61,243 nucleotides of DNA, taken from assembly GCA_900095095.1 (NCBI GenBank), contig FMBT01000534.1:1-61243 (forward strand), in the 5' to 3' direction. Source of the DNA: Fragilariopsis cylindrus CCMP1102. Taxonomy: Eukaryota; Bacillariophyta; Bacillariophyceae; Bacillariales; Bacillariaceae. Below are positions 45,055 to 57,200 of this stretch, in pieces; the first letter of the stretch is position 1; every line of letters starts with the position of its first letter. Made by a program: the position numbers and the translations under genes. The notes beneath the pieces were generated by a model that did no database searches, was not told where the DNA came from, and saw nothing but the letters and a program-made list of their open reading frames with translations.

Positions 45055-45580
45055 AAAAGCCACAGCAGTAGGATCCGGTCTCTCAGTGCATTGTCATCAT
45101 CGAGGCAAGGATCAGGTACAGCAACAGCAGCAACAACAGCAACAACAAGAACCAAAATTGCAAATCCAACCACCGAATCAAACTAAATACAAGAATACCG
45201 AAGATATTGATACATTATTTGACGTTGTATTCTACCAAAAAAAGTTAGGACTAGATATTTGTGAACGTGTTATAGATGGAGAAGTGAAAATTATTGTTAA
45301 GAATGTAACCAATGAAGAATACAAAAAAAATACCATTTGTTCTGGTGATATATTATTCTCAGTGGGAAACATTCAACTAACAAAGAATAATGAAGTAAAA
45401 TCAGTTACGGATGCTGTAAGAATCATTGCATCCTTTACCAAAAGACCATTGACCTTGAGATTTTCAAGAAACCGTCATCATCATCGACGATACAGTCTAC
45501 TCTTCACGAAAGAAATCAACGCAACAACAAGCCTATATCAGGGGCGTAATGAAGGAGAAGATAGTATTATCCAAGAATAA
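43301..45580 (+). CDS. Low-complexity protein with C-terminal PDZ-like domain, 759 aa frame
   Basis: Residues 1 to about 630 are mostly disordered Asn/Thr/Gln/Glu/Lys-rich sequence containing basic islands (KVKKMKKTKRQRKPLISKVE) and one ordered motif, LEYETSLYGICPGIFPIID. Residues about 636-728 form a PDZ-like fold: KLGLDICERVID in place of the carboxylate-binding GLGF loop, then EVKIIVKNVT, SGDILFSVGNIQL, VTDAVRIIASFTKRPLTLRF. The frame ends 32 bases after the next one begins. Because the downstream frame (plus 1) starts inside this ORF and carries the PAH domain, the two are probably one gene split by a single-base frameshift or a tiny unrecognised intron near 45465-45545. PDZ domains bind short peptide tails. 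Confidence 0.6.
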
Positions 45581-47657
45581 TAATGTTACAAATAACGGTA
45601 GCAATAATAGTAATAATAGTAATACTAATGATAACATCGTGGCCAATACTTCAGCTGCTGCTGCTGCTGCTACCACCACCTTCAACGACTACGTTCGTTC
45701 GTTGCCATCATCATTATCATCATCATCGTCATCATTGCCGTCATCAAATGAGCAACGGGTGAATAATGCTAATACTGCGTCTAATTTTACGATCTTCGAC
45801 GCTTTACTATATCTTGACGGCATAAAGAGAGAATATAGAGATCATCCTTGTATTTACAACGAATTTCTGGTCATTTTGCAGAACTTCAAGAATCGAGTGA
45901 TTGATACACTCGATGTCATCGCTCGTGTGTCTAAATTATTTCGTGGAAATGACGATTTGATCTTGGGAATCAGAAAATTGTTTCAAAGCAGATACAGAAT
46001 AAGTTTGGAAGATTTGAGGCAAATTGACCACCAAGCTGATACACGAAAGGAGGAGAAGGAACTATCCGCAGCAACGGCATTACTAGTAGGGAAAGAATTA
46101 TTGAATGCCAATTATAATGATGGTGATAATGATAATGATAACAATAGTAATAACAATAACAATAATAAAAACAACAACAACGTTGCCGCTGTTACTGCTA
46201 CTGCTACTGCTACTACAAAAGTTATCGCAAATAATACGGCTGAGGTAGTAACATCAGTAGTGGAAGCTAGGAAAAGGAAAAATGGTGTCATCACGACTAA
46301 CATTCGATGTACAAGAACAAGTGATGAAATTGGTGTTCATATTCCTGTATTACAAAATAAAATCGACGGACTACAACTACCGAATACCACGTCTAGTAAT
46401 ACGGCCATCGACAATGATATGGGTAAACGTATGATACTATCAGCAACAGCAATAGCATCAAAAACTACTAAGAATAGTTGTAACAGTGCCACTAGTGCTC
46501 CTGTTCTTTCATCATCAAAATCTTCACCAAGGTCGAAATCTTCATCAGAATTTCCATCCAGCAAAATTCAGCGTGCATTAAGAAAATTAGCACCGCATAT
46601 ACAAGAAGCTAAAGGTGAAGTAGGCGAAAATCAATGTATTATTGAACGTGGACTTCATCATGTTAATGTTAATATTACTACAAGGAGCATCACAACTTTA
46701 CCGAAACGTAAATGCCGTAAGGATGAATTTCATCACAACTTTGACGATTGTAATAACGACGACGATAATAATGATGATAACGATGATAATGACGATGACT
46801 ATGAGTTCGAAGAAGAAGATGAGGAGGAATCACGATCATCTCGGAAGGTGGTGATGACTCGTAGTGAATCAACTCGTGATTCTCGTCTACACAACAACAG
46901 CCCTAATATTTTAACCCCCCAATTTTTGTCGTCCAAAAGAAACCGGTCTGAGACTTCGACCAATGCTAGCACCGACGGTTGTCAGCAACCACCGAAGAAG
47001 AGACCAAAGCAAAATATCTCATCGTCATTAGTTGCAACAACAACAGCAACAACAGCATCAGCGACAGCATCAGCAACAGCAGGAAGTACGGTTCTGGAGG
47101 AGGTGAATAATAAATATCATAAAAGCAAGATTGATAATAAAAATAGTAGGTCTAATACTAATTCAATGAAATCTACTCTATCAGCATCATTAATTGATCT
47201 ATTAATGAGTGAAGATGAAGATGAAAATGAAAACGAAAATGATGATAAAGAAAGAAACAACAACAATGAACAAGCACTGGTTCAACAACAACAACAGCAG
47301 CAGCAGCAGCAAAATATCTATATCGATTCCTTAAAGGAAGCAGTCGTAGCTGTAAGAGAGAATCAAGCCACTACAACAACGAACAAGAAGAAAGACTTTA
47401 CATCGAGCAAAAATGATATCGCAACAACCAGTGACGAAACAACCGATTTTACAGTAGCATTAGATGATAATGATCAAGGAAATGATACATTACCATCTAC
47501 CAGCTTCGACGATGCTACCACTGGAATGACAGGAAGTAAGTGGGAATCCCTCAATGAAATGGAAAAGGAAGAATTCTGGAGGACCGTCGCAATTGAGAAA
47601 GAAAGTAATGGAAAAGTACTCGATGGATGGTTATGCGAAGAAGTTTTCTTCTTGTAG
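45549..47657 (+). CDS. Sin3-type PAH domain protein, 702 aa frame
   Basis: After a Ser/Asn/Ala-rich start, residues about 78-157 match a paired amphipathic helix domain of Sin3 corepressors: FTIFDALLYLDGIKREYRDH, PCIYNEFLVILQNFKNRVID, TLDVIARVSKLFRGNDDLIL. The four helices and the LFxGxxxLI turn are clear. The rest is low-complexity with nuclear-type basic clusters (KKRPKQN), an acidic run and a C-terminal island, KWESLNEMEKEEFWRTVAIE, with LDGWLCEEVFFL at the end. The ATG at 45549 overlaps the preceding PDZ frame; the frame is open upstream to about 45450, so this start is doubtful. PAH domains bind transcription-factor helices and link them to histone deacetylation. No HDAC-interaction region is seen, so it is not a full Sin3. 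Confidence 0.65.
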   Translation: MKEKIVLSKNNNVTNNGSNNSNNSNTNDNIVANTSAAAAAATTTFNDYVRSLPSSLSSSSSSLPSSNEQRVNNANTASNFTIFDALLYLDGIKREYRDHPCIYNEFLVILQNFKNRVIDTLDVIARVSKLFRGNDDLILGIRKLFQSRYRISLEDLRQIDHQADTRKEEKELSAATALLVGKELLNANYNDGDNDNDNNSNNNNNNKNNNNVAAVTATATATTKVIANNTAEVVTSVVEARKRKNGVITTNIRCTRTSDEIGVHIPVLQNKIDGLQLPNTTSSNTAIDNDMGKRMILSATAIASKTTKNSCNSATSAPVLSSSKSSPRSKSSSEFPSSKIQRALRKLAPHIQEAKGEVGENQCIIERGLHHVNVNITTRSITTLPKRKCRKDEFHHNFDDCNNDDDNNDDNDDNDDDYEFEEEDEEESRSSRKVVMTRSESTRDSRLHNNSPNILTPQFLSSKRNRSETSTNASTDGCQQPPKKRPKQNISSSLVATTTATTASATASATAGSTVLEEVNNKYHKSKIDNKNSRSNTNSMKSTLSASLIDLLMSEDEDENENENDDKERNNNNEQALVQQQQQQQQQQNIYIDSLKEAVVAVRENQATTTTNKKKDFTSSKNDIATTSDETTDFTVALDDNDQGNDTLPSTSFDDATTGMTGSKWESLNEMEKEEFWRTVAIEKESNGKVLDGWLCEEVFFL

Positions 47658-48572
47658 TGGAGACATTCAACAACTACAACATATACGGCAACAGCAACAG
47701 CAAAACCAGATATTTTCTTCTCCTACAAATTGTCTTGCTGATCACTTTTGATGATGAACTGAATACAAATAAATAATGTGTTGTATGATGTATACGTACT
47801 ACGTAAACTTACATAGCTATGAGCCATACATGGTCCTTTTCTATCTTAATACTCGACTCTCATCTCTCCTTAGGTGATGATACTATGTCGAGTCTCACAT
47901 TGCCCTTCTATATACTACTGGTAAACGCCTGACCATCCCCTTCGGAGTCCAGGCTACTATTCGTATCTTATACTTCTTCTTTTGATTTCTACAACACTGT
48001 ATACACTATATGATTGTTCAATGCATGCGTGGATTCGACGTTTAGATTCATTCGATTCGCTCGCTTCGTTGAATTTGAAATGACATCAACACTTCCCCCT
48101 CCAAGCTACTAGTAGAAGTAAGTGCCGTTCAATTTAGAGCACATTATTTTAAACAACTTCTGGGCCGGGAGTAGTAGTATGTGATCTTCGATCCATTATT
48201 TATTTGATTGACTCATTCCGTCCTTCTCTTCTTCGCTCTAAAAAAATCTACGATTACGTACTAGCTTCGCTTTTTGCTCGCACGACTCGAATATTTAAGG
48301 GATGCGACATCATGACGCATCAATTTTAAATACTACGTACAGTAAAACATCGGCGACGTCGATTTCCTTTTTTTATTAACTCATTATTCGACGACTCCTC
48401 ACATGATCGCAGCAGAAGTTATTCATTGCAAATACATGGAGTAGCATATGATATATTTTCGTCAAAAGTATCTACGATGCATCATCAAGCAGAATACTGT
48501 CTGTTGAAGACGTTGCAAAAATTGAGTTGCATACTATAATACTATCATTCGTGGTCCAAGCTTCTTCAAAAT
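47658..48572. other. Intergenic, no gene seen
   Basis: Promoter of the plastid-targeted gene should be at the right end. Contains several GATTCGATTCGCTCG-like pieces near 48045-48065. Confidence 0.5.
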
Positions 48573-49166
48573 ATGCTATTGTCGGCATTAATTGTATTCT
48601 GTATCTTTGCATCTATTGATATGCAAGGCATCAAGAAAGCTTCCGCATTCGTTGGTGTTGCATATAATAAGGGATACAAAAGAAACGAGATTCATCGCTT
48701 TGGTGATACCTACTCTTCCTCTCATAGTCAAAAGTTACGATTATTTCTAGATATCAGTCCCTACGATCCCGCCGTCGTCGACGCTTCTGTTTTGTTTGAA
48801 CATATTAATTCTTCTACCGGACTTGTTGCTCACGGAAATTTATTCCGCGAAACTTTATTAGCTTCTTTAACAACTACCAATTTAGATCCAAATGAAAAGA
48901 AGGTCGAACTAGAATCGGAATTACTTTTGGATGCAAGTCATTTATTCCTTGATTTTTCAATTTTCTTGACAACATCTCAATCAATTTTAAGAACGGCACA
49001 AATCGTGGGAAGGATTTTTCTTCTCATTCAAGATTACCTTCCCGATAAGCATATTGCAATGGAAGAATTGACGATTCACATTGCATTTATTACTATTGCT
49101 ATATTTGGTGGTAGTGGTGGTGATAATAGTGGAGAAACCACCGTCGAAAGTAGAAGTAAAGACTGA
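48573..49166 (+). CDS. Plastid-targeted hypothetical protein, 197 aa
   Basis: Residues 1-25 are a signal peptide (LLSALIVFCIFASID) and the cleavage motif is ASA before Phe26 (KKASAFVGVAY), matching the diatom ASAFAP rule, with a basic Tyr/Lys/Arg transit stretch after it. The mature part is helical: PAVVDASVLFEHINSSTGLV, GNLFRETLLASLTTTN, ELESELLLDASHLFLDFSIF then RTAQIVGRIFLLIQDYLPDK, and a final hydrophobic helix HIAFITIAIFGGSGGD that may be membrane-spanning. I do not recognise the family. Single exon; no neighbours with related function. Confidence 0.62.
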   Translation: MLLSALIVFCIFASIDMQGIKKASAFVGVAYNKGYKRNEIHRFGDTYSSSHSQKLRLFLDISPYDPAVVDASVLFEHINSSTGLVAHGNLFRETLLASLTTTNLDPNEKKVELESELLLDASHLFLDFSIFLTTSQSILRTAQIVGRIFLLIQDYLPDKHIAMEELTIHIAFITIAIFGGSGGDNSGETTVESRSKD

Positions 49167-50395
49167 AACTAATAACATAAAGACATAGATAAGTGCACAT
49201 ATATAAAGAGACAACTGAACAACCTCGTTTTTATTCCACACACCCTAACCGGCATCATGATATTAGACCATATATAATTACATTAGATAATAAAAACATA
49301 GATATAAAATTTATATTACATCTTAACCTAAATGAGCTTACTATAATGTTTCAAGATCATACTAGAATCGAATCCTCTTGACTTATACTTCTCCTCCGAT
49401 TTCAGGACTATTATTGGCAACCAACATTACTCTTCCTACGAATAGGAATTAGGGGTAGACAACGACTATTGACACCAACGCCATTCTCGGCAAATCGAAT
49501 CCGATTAACAGTGGTCGACAACAATGATTCTAAAAGTAGTAGCTGAAGTAGGTCATTCGATGACTTAATTATTTGCAATGTATTCTATCGTTTCAGTAGT
49601 GGATGCGATGATGGCGGTGGTGATACGAATGAACCCAAATGAAGCCACGGTGGTTGTTGACACTCAACTCATTTGTTTCGTGTACTACATGCACTGCGCA
49701 TGGCATATCTATACAGAAAGAGTATTCATAACTATCTGTAATTCGGTCTGAATGGATATTACTGGTCGCCATTTCGTGTTGAGCGTCAGGTGGTAGGTTA
49801 TCGTTTTTGATCCGCGTGAAGGTTGTTGAGTGAGAATTGTTACTTGTTTGCTTGCAGTTAAAAAATATGGTAGTATCATTGATACTTCCTTCTTTTTTCA
49901 ACCTTCAAAGCTACAAAAAGATCTTAAAGACATAACACGGCAAGAGACATCCGATATTGAGAGCAAGATGCCGAAAATTTACGATCGTAGTTCGTTGCGC
50001 CGCGCCTTGTGTAGAGAATCGAATCAGCCAAATCTGCATGATCGAGCGATATTTATAATTATTAGAGGAGAATCGAATGAATCAATCAGCCAAATCTGCT
50101 TGATCAAGCGAATATCTACCGCAGCAAATCTGCACACTTGATATGATGCCGCGACTAAAAAAAATACATCGCCTTATTATGCGTTGAAAGTATAATACGA
50201 AGACCATTAAAAATTACAACCTCTTCGTTCTTATAGTAATACAAACTTCCAGATATATATTGTATACAAAATACAACAATGAACAGTAATGATGGTAAGA
50301 ATAACATACAACTAGGAGAATTCCTATTCTCGAGGATCTATTCAAAAGATGAACATAATAAGACAGGAATAATAGTGACTAGGGTCGACCAAAAA
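49167..50395. other. Intergenic with a small duplication
   Basis: A GAATCGAATNNGCCAAATCTGC segment occurs near 50017-50050 and again near 50072-50110. The minus-strand frame at 49593-49901 (102 codons, reading FTRIKNDNLPPDAQHEMATS and ITDSYEYSFCIDMPCAVHVV) might be an exon, but nothing supports it independently. Confidence 0.35.
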
Positions 50396-50833
50396 TTGTC
50401 TACCAATTCCCACCAGGATCGTCAATAAAAGTCGTAGCAGCAATCTCTGCTTTGCCGAAGAAGCTGGTTTTGTCAGTGAAAAATGCAAACCCATGCAGGA
50501 GACTAAGGTGTCCGACGGAGCATGCACGACGATTTACAGTCCTGTTGTACGTATGGAATTAAAGGATAGTTATGATCTCAATATGTTTCCAAACCTATGT
50601 GAAGCAAAGAAGGCTGGATTTAAGACTGTAATTACAAGCGTAATCAGGATATTAAAGATGAGCCTACTGGTGAGCTTGACAAAACGGAATGTACTAGGGA
50701 CTACAAACCCGTAGTCTGCTCCTCAACTCCAAACAGTGATGACTATAGTAAATTTTCAAATCTATGTATTGCCGAAAAAAATGGTTTTGATGGTGATAAT
50801 TGCAGTCTTACAACTGGCGGTCTTCGTGGTTAA
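50396..50833 (+). pseudogene. Kazal-type protease-inhibitor repeat gene, degraded
   Basis: Three Kazal-like units can be traced: SNLCFAEEAGFVSEKC (about 50430-50480), CTTIYSPVVRMELKDSYDLN with FPNLCEAKKAGF (about 50524-50611), and CTRDYKPVVC with KFSNLCIAEKNGF and DGDNCS (about 50692-50810). The family signature CxxxYxPVCGxDGxxYxNxCxAxxAGF is clear, but unit 2 has VR instead of CG and a frame change near 50612 (consistent with one missing A) precedes unit 3. Upstream of unit 1 the frame has stops. Intact Kazal domains are secreted, disulphide-bonded serine protease inhibitors. No signal peptide was found. Confidence 0.55.
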
Positions 50834-51254
50834 GCAAATAATTGCCTCTTCTTCTTCCTTTCAATACAGAGCTAAAAATAGACAATTTTAATATAGAAAT
50901 GAATACAAAGTAAACTATAATATATACATATAATTCTAAGAATGCGTCTAGCTAGTAAGAAAGCCAAGAATAAATAATCGTCTTTTTCACAGTTCTGCAG
51001 ACTAAAGAAGAGTAGAGTAATAGTGCAGTAAAAAATACGCCATCCTAATATCATAATTGTAACAGAACTTACAACGTATACTACTTTTGTGTTAAAACAG
51101 AGGACTTATTTTGTTATCTATAATATTAGTGATTTTTCGAGGGCAATAATTCTTCTACAAGAACTTTCATCCCATCAAATTTCGCAAAGTTTGAATCAAA
51201 TGTCATGAGTATCATTATTTACTACTTCTAGATCACCAGACATGCATAGTTCCT
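50834..51254. other. Convergent intergenic region
   Basis: No gene seen between the Kazal remnant and the PPR gene end. Confidence 0.5.
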
Positions 51255-53234
51255 TCATTTCTTGTAAATCTTTTCTACTTCATCTGGTGTATTATCCTTT
51301 CCTGACATAGCCCATGCTTTAATTAGAATACTGTAGCTACTAGCGTCTGGTCTGCAATTTTTATTACCGGATTTATGTTCATTTTCATCATCTCATGAAC
51401 GTCACTGGCACCATCAGTATCACCTTGTACTGCATATGCATCCATCACAGTATTATATGAGAATAAATTAGGTCCATCTGGTAATTCTTTTATTGAAAAT
51501 AGGTAGATCATAGTGGTTAGTAGAATTTCAGCTGTTGTGGTGCATTTTCAGTCCCAGATTTGGATATTGTATTAATAAGTATATTGTACGTTCTAAGATT
51601 TGGTCGTGCAGCTTATTACCCGAAGTATAAGCATCCTTCATCATTTTCAATATATTCGTCGCACCATTAATATCACCTTCTGCTGCGTACGCATCCATTA
51701 CAGAACTGTAGGTGATCGCACTTGGTGCTTCGTCAAGTTCTCCTTTTAGAAATAAATCATTCATTTTCTTCAAAACATCCTCAGCTTGTTTTGGTGCATC
51801 AATATCTCCTGATTTAGAGATTGCATTTATGAACGTGGAATAGGTCCTCATATCCGGCTTTGCATCAAGATTACCAGCTTGAAATCATCTTCCAACATTT
51901 TTAAAATATACTTGCACCTTCACATCTCCCTGAACTGCATACGAATCAATTACAGATTATAGGTTATTACATTCGGACCTTCATCAAGGTCACCTTTTGA
52001 ATGTAAATCAATTACTTTATCTAACAATTTTTTCGCTTCCTGTGGTGCATCATCTCGTCCAGATTTGGACCATGCATTGATAAGGGTTGAATAGGTTCGC
52101 ACATTTGGTTTAAATGTTGTTTTTTAACTGAATTCGAACAATCATCTTCCATCATTTTCAAAATATCAGTTGCACCTTCGGCATCCCCCTGCGCTGCATA
52201 TGCAGCCATAACGGACGAATAGGTGATATAATCAGGTCCTTCGTGTGCGGTTCCGTCTTTGAACATATTGGAAATGTTATTAACATATTCTTTGCTTCTT
52301 GTGGTGCATCATTTCGTCCTGATTTACGCCATGCATTAATAATAATACCGTACATTTTACTATACGGTATTTCCTTCGTCTTCACGTTCTTTTCTATCAT
52401 CTCCATAATTGACATTGTTCCTTCAACATCGCCTTGTCTTGCACACTTATGCATTGCCCTCATGTATAAAGCTGGAGTAGGTCCATCGTCTATTGTTCCT
52501 TTTTTGTGAAGATCAATTGCAGTCGTCAAAAGATCAATGACCATTTCTGACAAATTATTATTATTATTATTATAGATCATATCTGCAATTGAATTCATTC
52601 TTGGCTTTGCATTTAGATTCTTATTGATTTCATAGTCATGAATTTGCATATCGAATACCTTTTTTGATCCAACAATATCACCTTTGCGTGCAAATGCGTT
52701 AATAACGGTAGCATACGTAACAGCATTAGGTCTAATATTGCTACCACCACTACCTTCGTCGTATACTCGTTTCATGTGTTGTAATATATCCAATGCTTTT
52801 TCATGGGAATGTATATTTCTAGAGTTACTCAAGATACCAATAACTTGTGTACAATCATATACATTCACTTTATCTTTATACAATCGAAATAATTGTCGTA
52901 AGCAATGTGTTGCTTGTTCCGAATAATCACCTCTATTACCATCCCTTGACTCTCCTTTGGTTTTAACTGACAATCGAATCTCATTAATACGATTCCGTAA
53001 TGAATCATATTTACCAATAGTATCCCATCCTGATTTATTATCCCTCTCATTACTATTCGATGTCGATGACGAGATACCGGAGATGCTACTACTACTACTA
53101 CTACTTGATGTATTACTACCGTAAAATCTTATATTATTTCTCGACGACAACGACGACGACAATACCGCCAAAGACGTTCTTTTTCCGCCGAACCCTCTTA
53201 CTATTGTTATTCTCATCGGCGGCAGTAAGGACAA
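51255..53234 (-). pseudogene. PPR protein with intact N terminus and many 3' frameshifts
   Basis: From ATG 53234 a 350-codon frame encodes a mitochondrial-like presequence (MRITIVRGFGGKRTSLAVLS), a Ser linker and PPR helices: VYDCTQVIGILSNSRNIHSH, NAVTYATVINAFARKGDIVG, ALYMRAMHKCARQGDVEG, KMYGIIINAWRKSGRNDAPQ. Near 52270 the frame shifts and continues with YITYSSVMAAYAAQGDAEGA; near 52130 it shifts again (six-A run) to NVRTYSTLINAWSKSGRDDA; several more shifts follow near 51950-51850, then YSTFINAISKSGDIDAPKQA, ITYSSVMDAYAAEGDINGA, LFSYNTVMDAYAVQGDTDGA and finally YSILIKAWAMSGKDNTPDEV to a TGA at 51255. Residue-level PPR conservation persists across every break. Either a recent pseudogene or a real gene in badly polished sequence. 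Confidence 0.65.
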
Positions 53235-54240
53235 TGATTTTTTATTATTAAACGATTCATAATGATAGATAGATATATTACTTTTAGTTATTAGAGTTTT
53301 TTTTGGTTCCTTCCCCTTTTTTCGGCGTACTGTATGCTCTTTTTTTCGGCGTACTGTAGGCTACTAGAGATGAAGAACAGCACAACAAGAACTTCTAGGC
53401 TAGCTAGCTAGCAAGCAATGAAAGCACTGAGTTTGAATCGAATCGAATCGGATCGAATCGAATCGAATCAGTCAGTTTTAAACAGGGACGATTGATTATT
53501 ACGAGAGCTACGAAAAGGTGATGAATGATATCTAATAATGCAGACGATACTGTATAACAATCGAGGAAGATAGATGGATGGTTCTGATGTTGATGTGCTA
53601 CGACTGTATCTATTTGCTTTTTCTCGTTACAATACTTCTTCCGTGCATCCTTAACTTGCTGCGCGCTATCGCCTGGAATTATTCGACAATAAAAGAACGT
53701 GACCCTTAAAATAAATCTTCGCTTATTTTTATTTTTTTGTACATTTCGCATTTTGTTGGTAGGTAGATGTTTAGGGTTCAACGTGCTTTTATTGATCGTT
53801 TAATAATTCCAGGCCATAGCGCGCCAAAAGTTAGGGATGCACGGAGGAAGTTATTTTACAAACAACGATCGACGAACCGGTAACTTAAAAGAAGTGTGAT
53901 CGAAGCAAAATGCAAAATGCAAAATGGATGGCTACATACACATTGGCTCGACTCACTCGACTAGCTCGATTCACTCACTACAATGCATGCTGCGCTCGTT
54001 CGTGAACCGTCACCAACCAATAATCTATTTACAGCAGTACTACTGTAGTGCGGTAATGTAGATTTGATGGACTGAGACGAGCAAAATGCATCGAAAAACA
54101 GAAAACAAATTTCCAAAAATGTGAACAAAAAATTACCCCAAGAAGAGAAGAAAAGAACCAGGAGACACACAGCAATACAGTACAAGAAAATAGCCTGCTC
54201 ATAGGTACTGTAGGTCCAAGTAAGTGGGGATAGCATAATA
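53235..54240. other. Divergent intergenic region
   Basis: Lies between PPR and POP1 starts. CTTTTTTTCGGCGTACTGTA occurs twice near 53313-53360. AATCG repeats lie near 53434-53470. GCAGTACTACTGTAGTGCGG at 54033-54052 is a good TACTAC-T-GTAGT palindrome. No gene supported. Confidence 0.5.
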
Positions 54241-57200
54241 ATGTCATCAGAGGATCAAAAAAGACGACGTCTAGTAGCAAAACAAAAACGAGATAATAAT
54301 AATAATAATAATGCGGCTGAACAACAACAACAACAATATGATTTTTTAGATTCCACCTCCACAGTTGCTGTATCAACATTTAGTTCCAGACGATTACCTG
54401 AAATAAAAAAATTATATTATAATAATAGTAGTAATAATACAGCAGTAATGTCAATAATGTTATTATCAATGAATATAATAATTCCTTAGTAAGTGGTGGT
54501 GGTAAAGTTTCATCACGACATTTACGTAGACGTACAACAGCACATAGTAAAAGTAAAAGACATTATCATCGTTATCCTCGTGGTGGTATTGGACAAGACC
54601 AAGCAGACCAACAACAAGACCAACAAGACCAAGACCAAGAACAATCCAAATTGGGTAGTACAATTACAATTACAACAAGAAAAAGTCGTCGTAAGAAACA
54701 ATCTATTCTTTGTAATGAACGACATTCATGGTTATTGGATGATAATGATAGTGATAATGATAATAACGATGCCATAAATGATGATGGTACCAATACAGGG
54801 GATGTAAAAGTAAAAGTAAAACAAAAATGGCTTTTGACACATTTATGGCATGTCAAACGATTTCATACTTTATCATCATTGTCATCAAGTTTATTATCGT
54901 TTGGTTTTGGTGGATGGACAGGTATACCATTAATACATACAAATCGTGGATCACGAGCAGCAATACGATTATCACAAGATTGTCAAATTAGTTCTAGTAG
55001 TGTTTTAATTCGTGATATAACATGGGAGGTGGCACAACCAATTATATTTTATGCTACTACAATAACTAAGAAACAAGAACAACAACAACATCTTTCAACA
55101 ATCAGAATGATGAATATTCAACATTATCTTGGTCGTAAAATTTGTCCTGATTTATTATTAGTGGGTCAAGTAGAAGAAGCAGTTATATCAAAAATGTTTT
55201 GTAATGGATCATTATCAATAGAAGGAACCATGTATGGTGTAGATACATTCCCTCATAATGCTATTGGACCAATTGCATTTCGTCGGCTACTGCCTATTGA
55301 TAATAATAATAATACTAAAACTATTCCTATTGAAATACGTTGTCATCCATCTATTCATAACGAAGTTATACAGACAATGAATGAATTAATAATACGAAAA
55401 ACAAATAATTCCACTACTGCTGTGGAGGATGATAAGAACAGTCCTCCATCTTTGCAATTGTCATGGAAGAAGATGAAGATGGATTCGAATTCGAATTCTT
55501 CTGCAATAAATGATGTGAACAACAATAACAACAACCCATCACTATCAATACCAATACCGTCAATACCAAGAATATGTTTTCGTTTATATGGAATAGCATC
55601 AACTGATATATTAATACAAGTATTATTATTATGCAGTAGTAATGGCAGTAACAGCAACAGCACTACCAGCAGTCATTTGGATTGGTTGGATGTCGTTAAA
55701 TTACATAATGATAACAACAAGCAGTCGTCGTCGTCGTCGTCGTCAAAATCATCGTCATCGTCATCATTGTCATCGCTATTACTACCAAATGGTTCTATTG
55801 TTCATATGCATAACGTATCAATTCGACGATCATCATCGTTGTCGAAAGTTGATGATGATCATGATAGTAATAACGATGGTAATAATAATAACGATGGTAG
55901 TGGTAATTCATTAATGTTAATATATCGTTCACCACGATTATTAGATTGTGCTGCGAATCGTGCAATATCAGGATGGGAAATTTATTGTTATGATCCACAA
56001 TTTGCAAAAGAATTATGGTTAACATTAGTTACATATGATAATCATAAGAATGCTAGTAATAATCATAATCATAATCATGATAATCATGAAAACATTCACC
56101 AACAGGAGCATAAGCAGCAACAACAACCACAAAAACAAAAACAACAACGAAGTAGTAACAATAATAATCCTAATATTCGTAGTATTCGTGGTTGTTGTGC
56201 AATTGGTGTAATTGAAGAAAGTCATCTAAAATTAGAATGTGAACCACCAATACCAATATTTCCACGGGATTATATTGATACAACTGAATCTAAAAAATAT
56301 TGGTCATCATCATCGTCGTCGTCACCATGGAAACAAATTCGATTATTATATGAAGGTGGATGGGGTCGTTTGCCGGTCAGTAAGATACATCTTCTTGATA
56401 AATTACCGAATACTGACTTTCATTCATTAGCCACAACAACTAGTAGTAGTAGTAGTAGTAGTAGTAGAAATTCTGCTGATGCCAATGATGATGAAGATGA
56501 AGATGGTGTTGCTCCTCCTTCTCCGAATACGATAGACGAGGAGGAGGAAAGTATTACTGGTACAACAGATTGTAATATCGTTACTGTACGTGGTTCATTC
56601 GGTCAACCTTTTATTAATGTCGTTGAAGGATGCTGCGGACGATATAATAATAATAATAATATTATATCAAAAAAATCATCTGATAAAACTACTGCACATC
56701 ATCAACGACAAAGACAACGACATCGTCGTAAAGTTCCTCCACCAAACAACGTGATTGTGACACCATCAATGTCACGAACTGATAAAATATCACTCAATGG
56801 TATGTGTCAACAATTACATAACTCTTTATCATTACCAGCTATATTACTTGTTCATATTCGTCTTATCGATAAAGGAACGTTACAACCTGGAATGCAAATC
56901 ATTGCTGCTACTGCTACTGCTGCTGTTAGTCCATTTTTACTGGGAACAATTACTGCAGGTAGTTTTTCAGTAAGTCGTGGTATTTGTCATGGGATTGGTG
57001 TTATTGGTGCTAGTCGATTACTTCAATATGTAACTCAAGTGACAAGAACCACCGACATCAACAACAATGACGATGGCAATAAAAAGAGGAAGAGAATCAC
57101 AAATAACAGCAGCAAACTGACTGCAAGCTATGGACGTGTTGTCCGTCTTGCAAATGGATCACAATCGTTACAATTGCTGGTTCGTGTTGTTGCTAAGAAG

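Noticed and set aside
45549-45580. A 32-base overlap suggesting translational coupling of two genes
   Set aside because: Same-strand coupling is a prokaryotic arrangement. The window is clearly eukaryotic, so a frameshift or intron within one gene is more likely.
54447-54491. A 45-base GT...AG intron explaining the POP1 frame change
   Set aside because: Splicing it would place a TAA at the junction, so it does not restore the frame.
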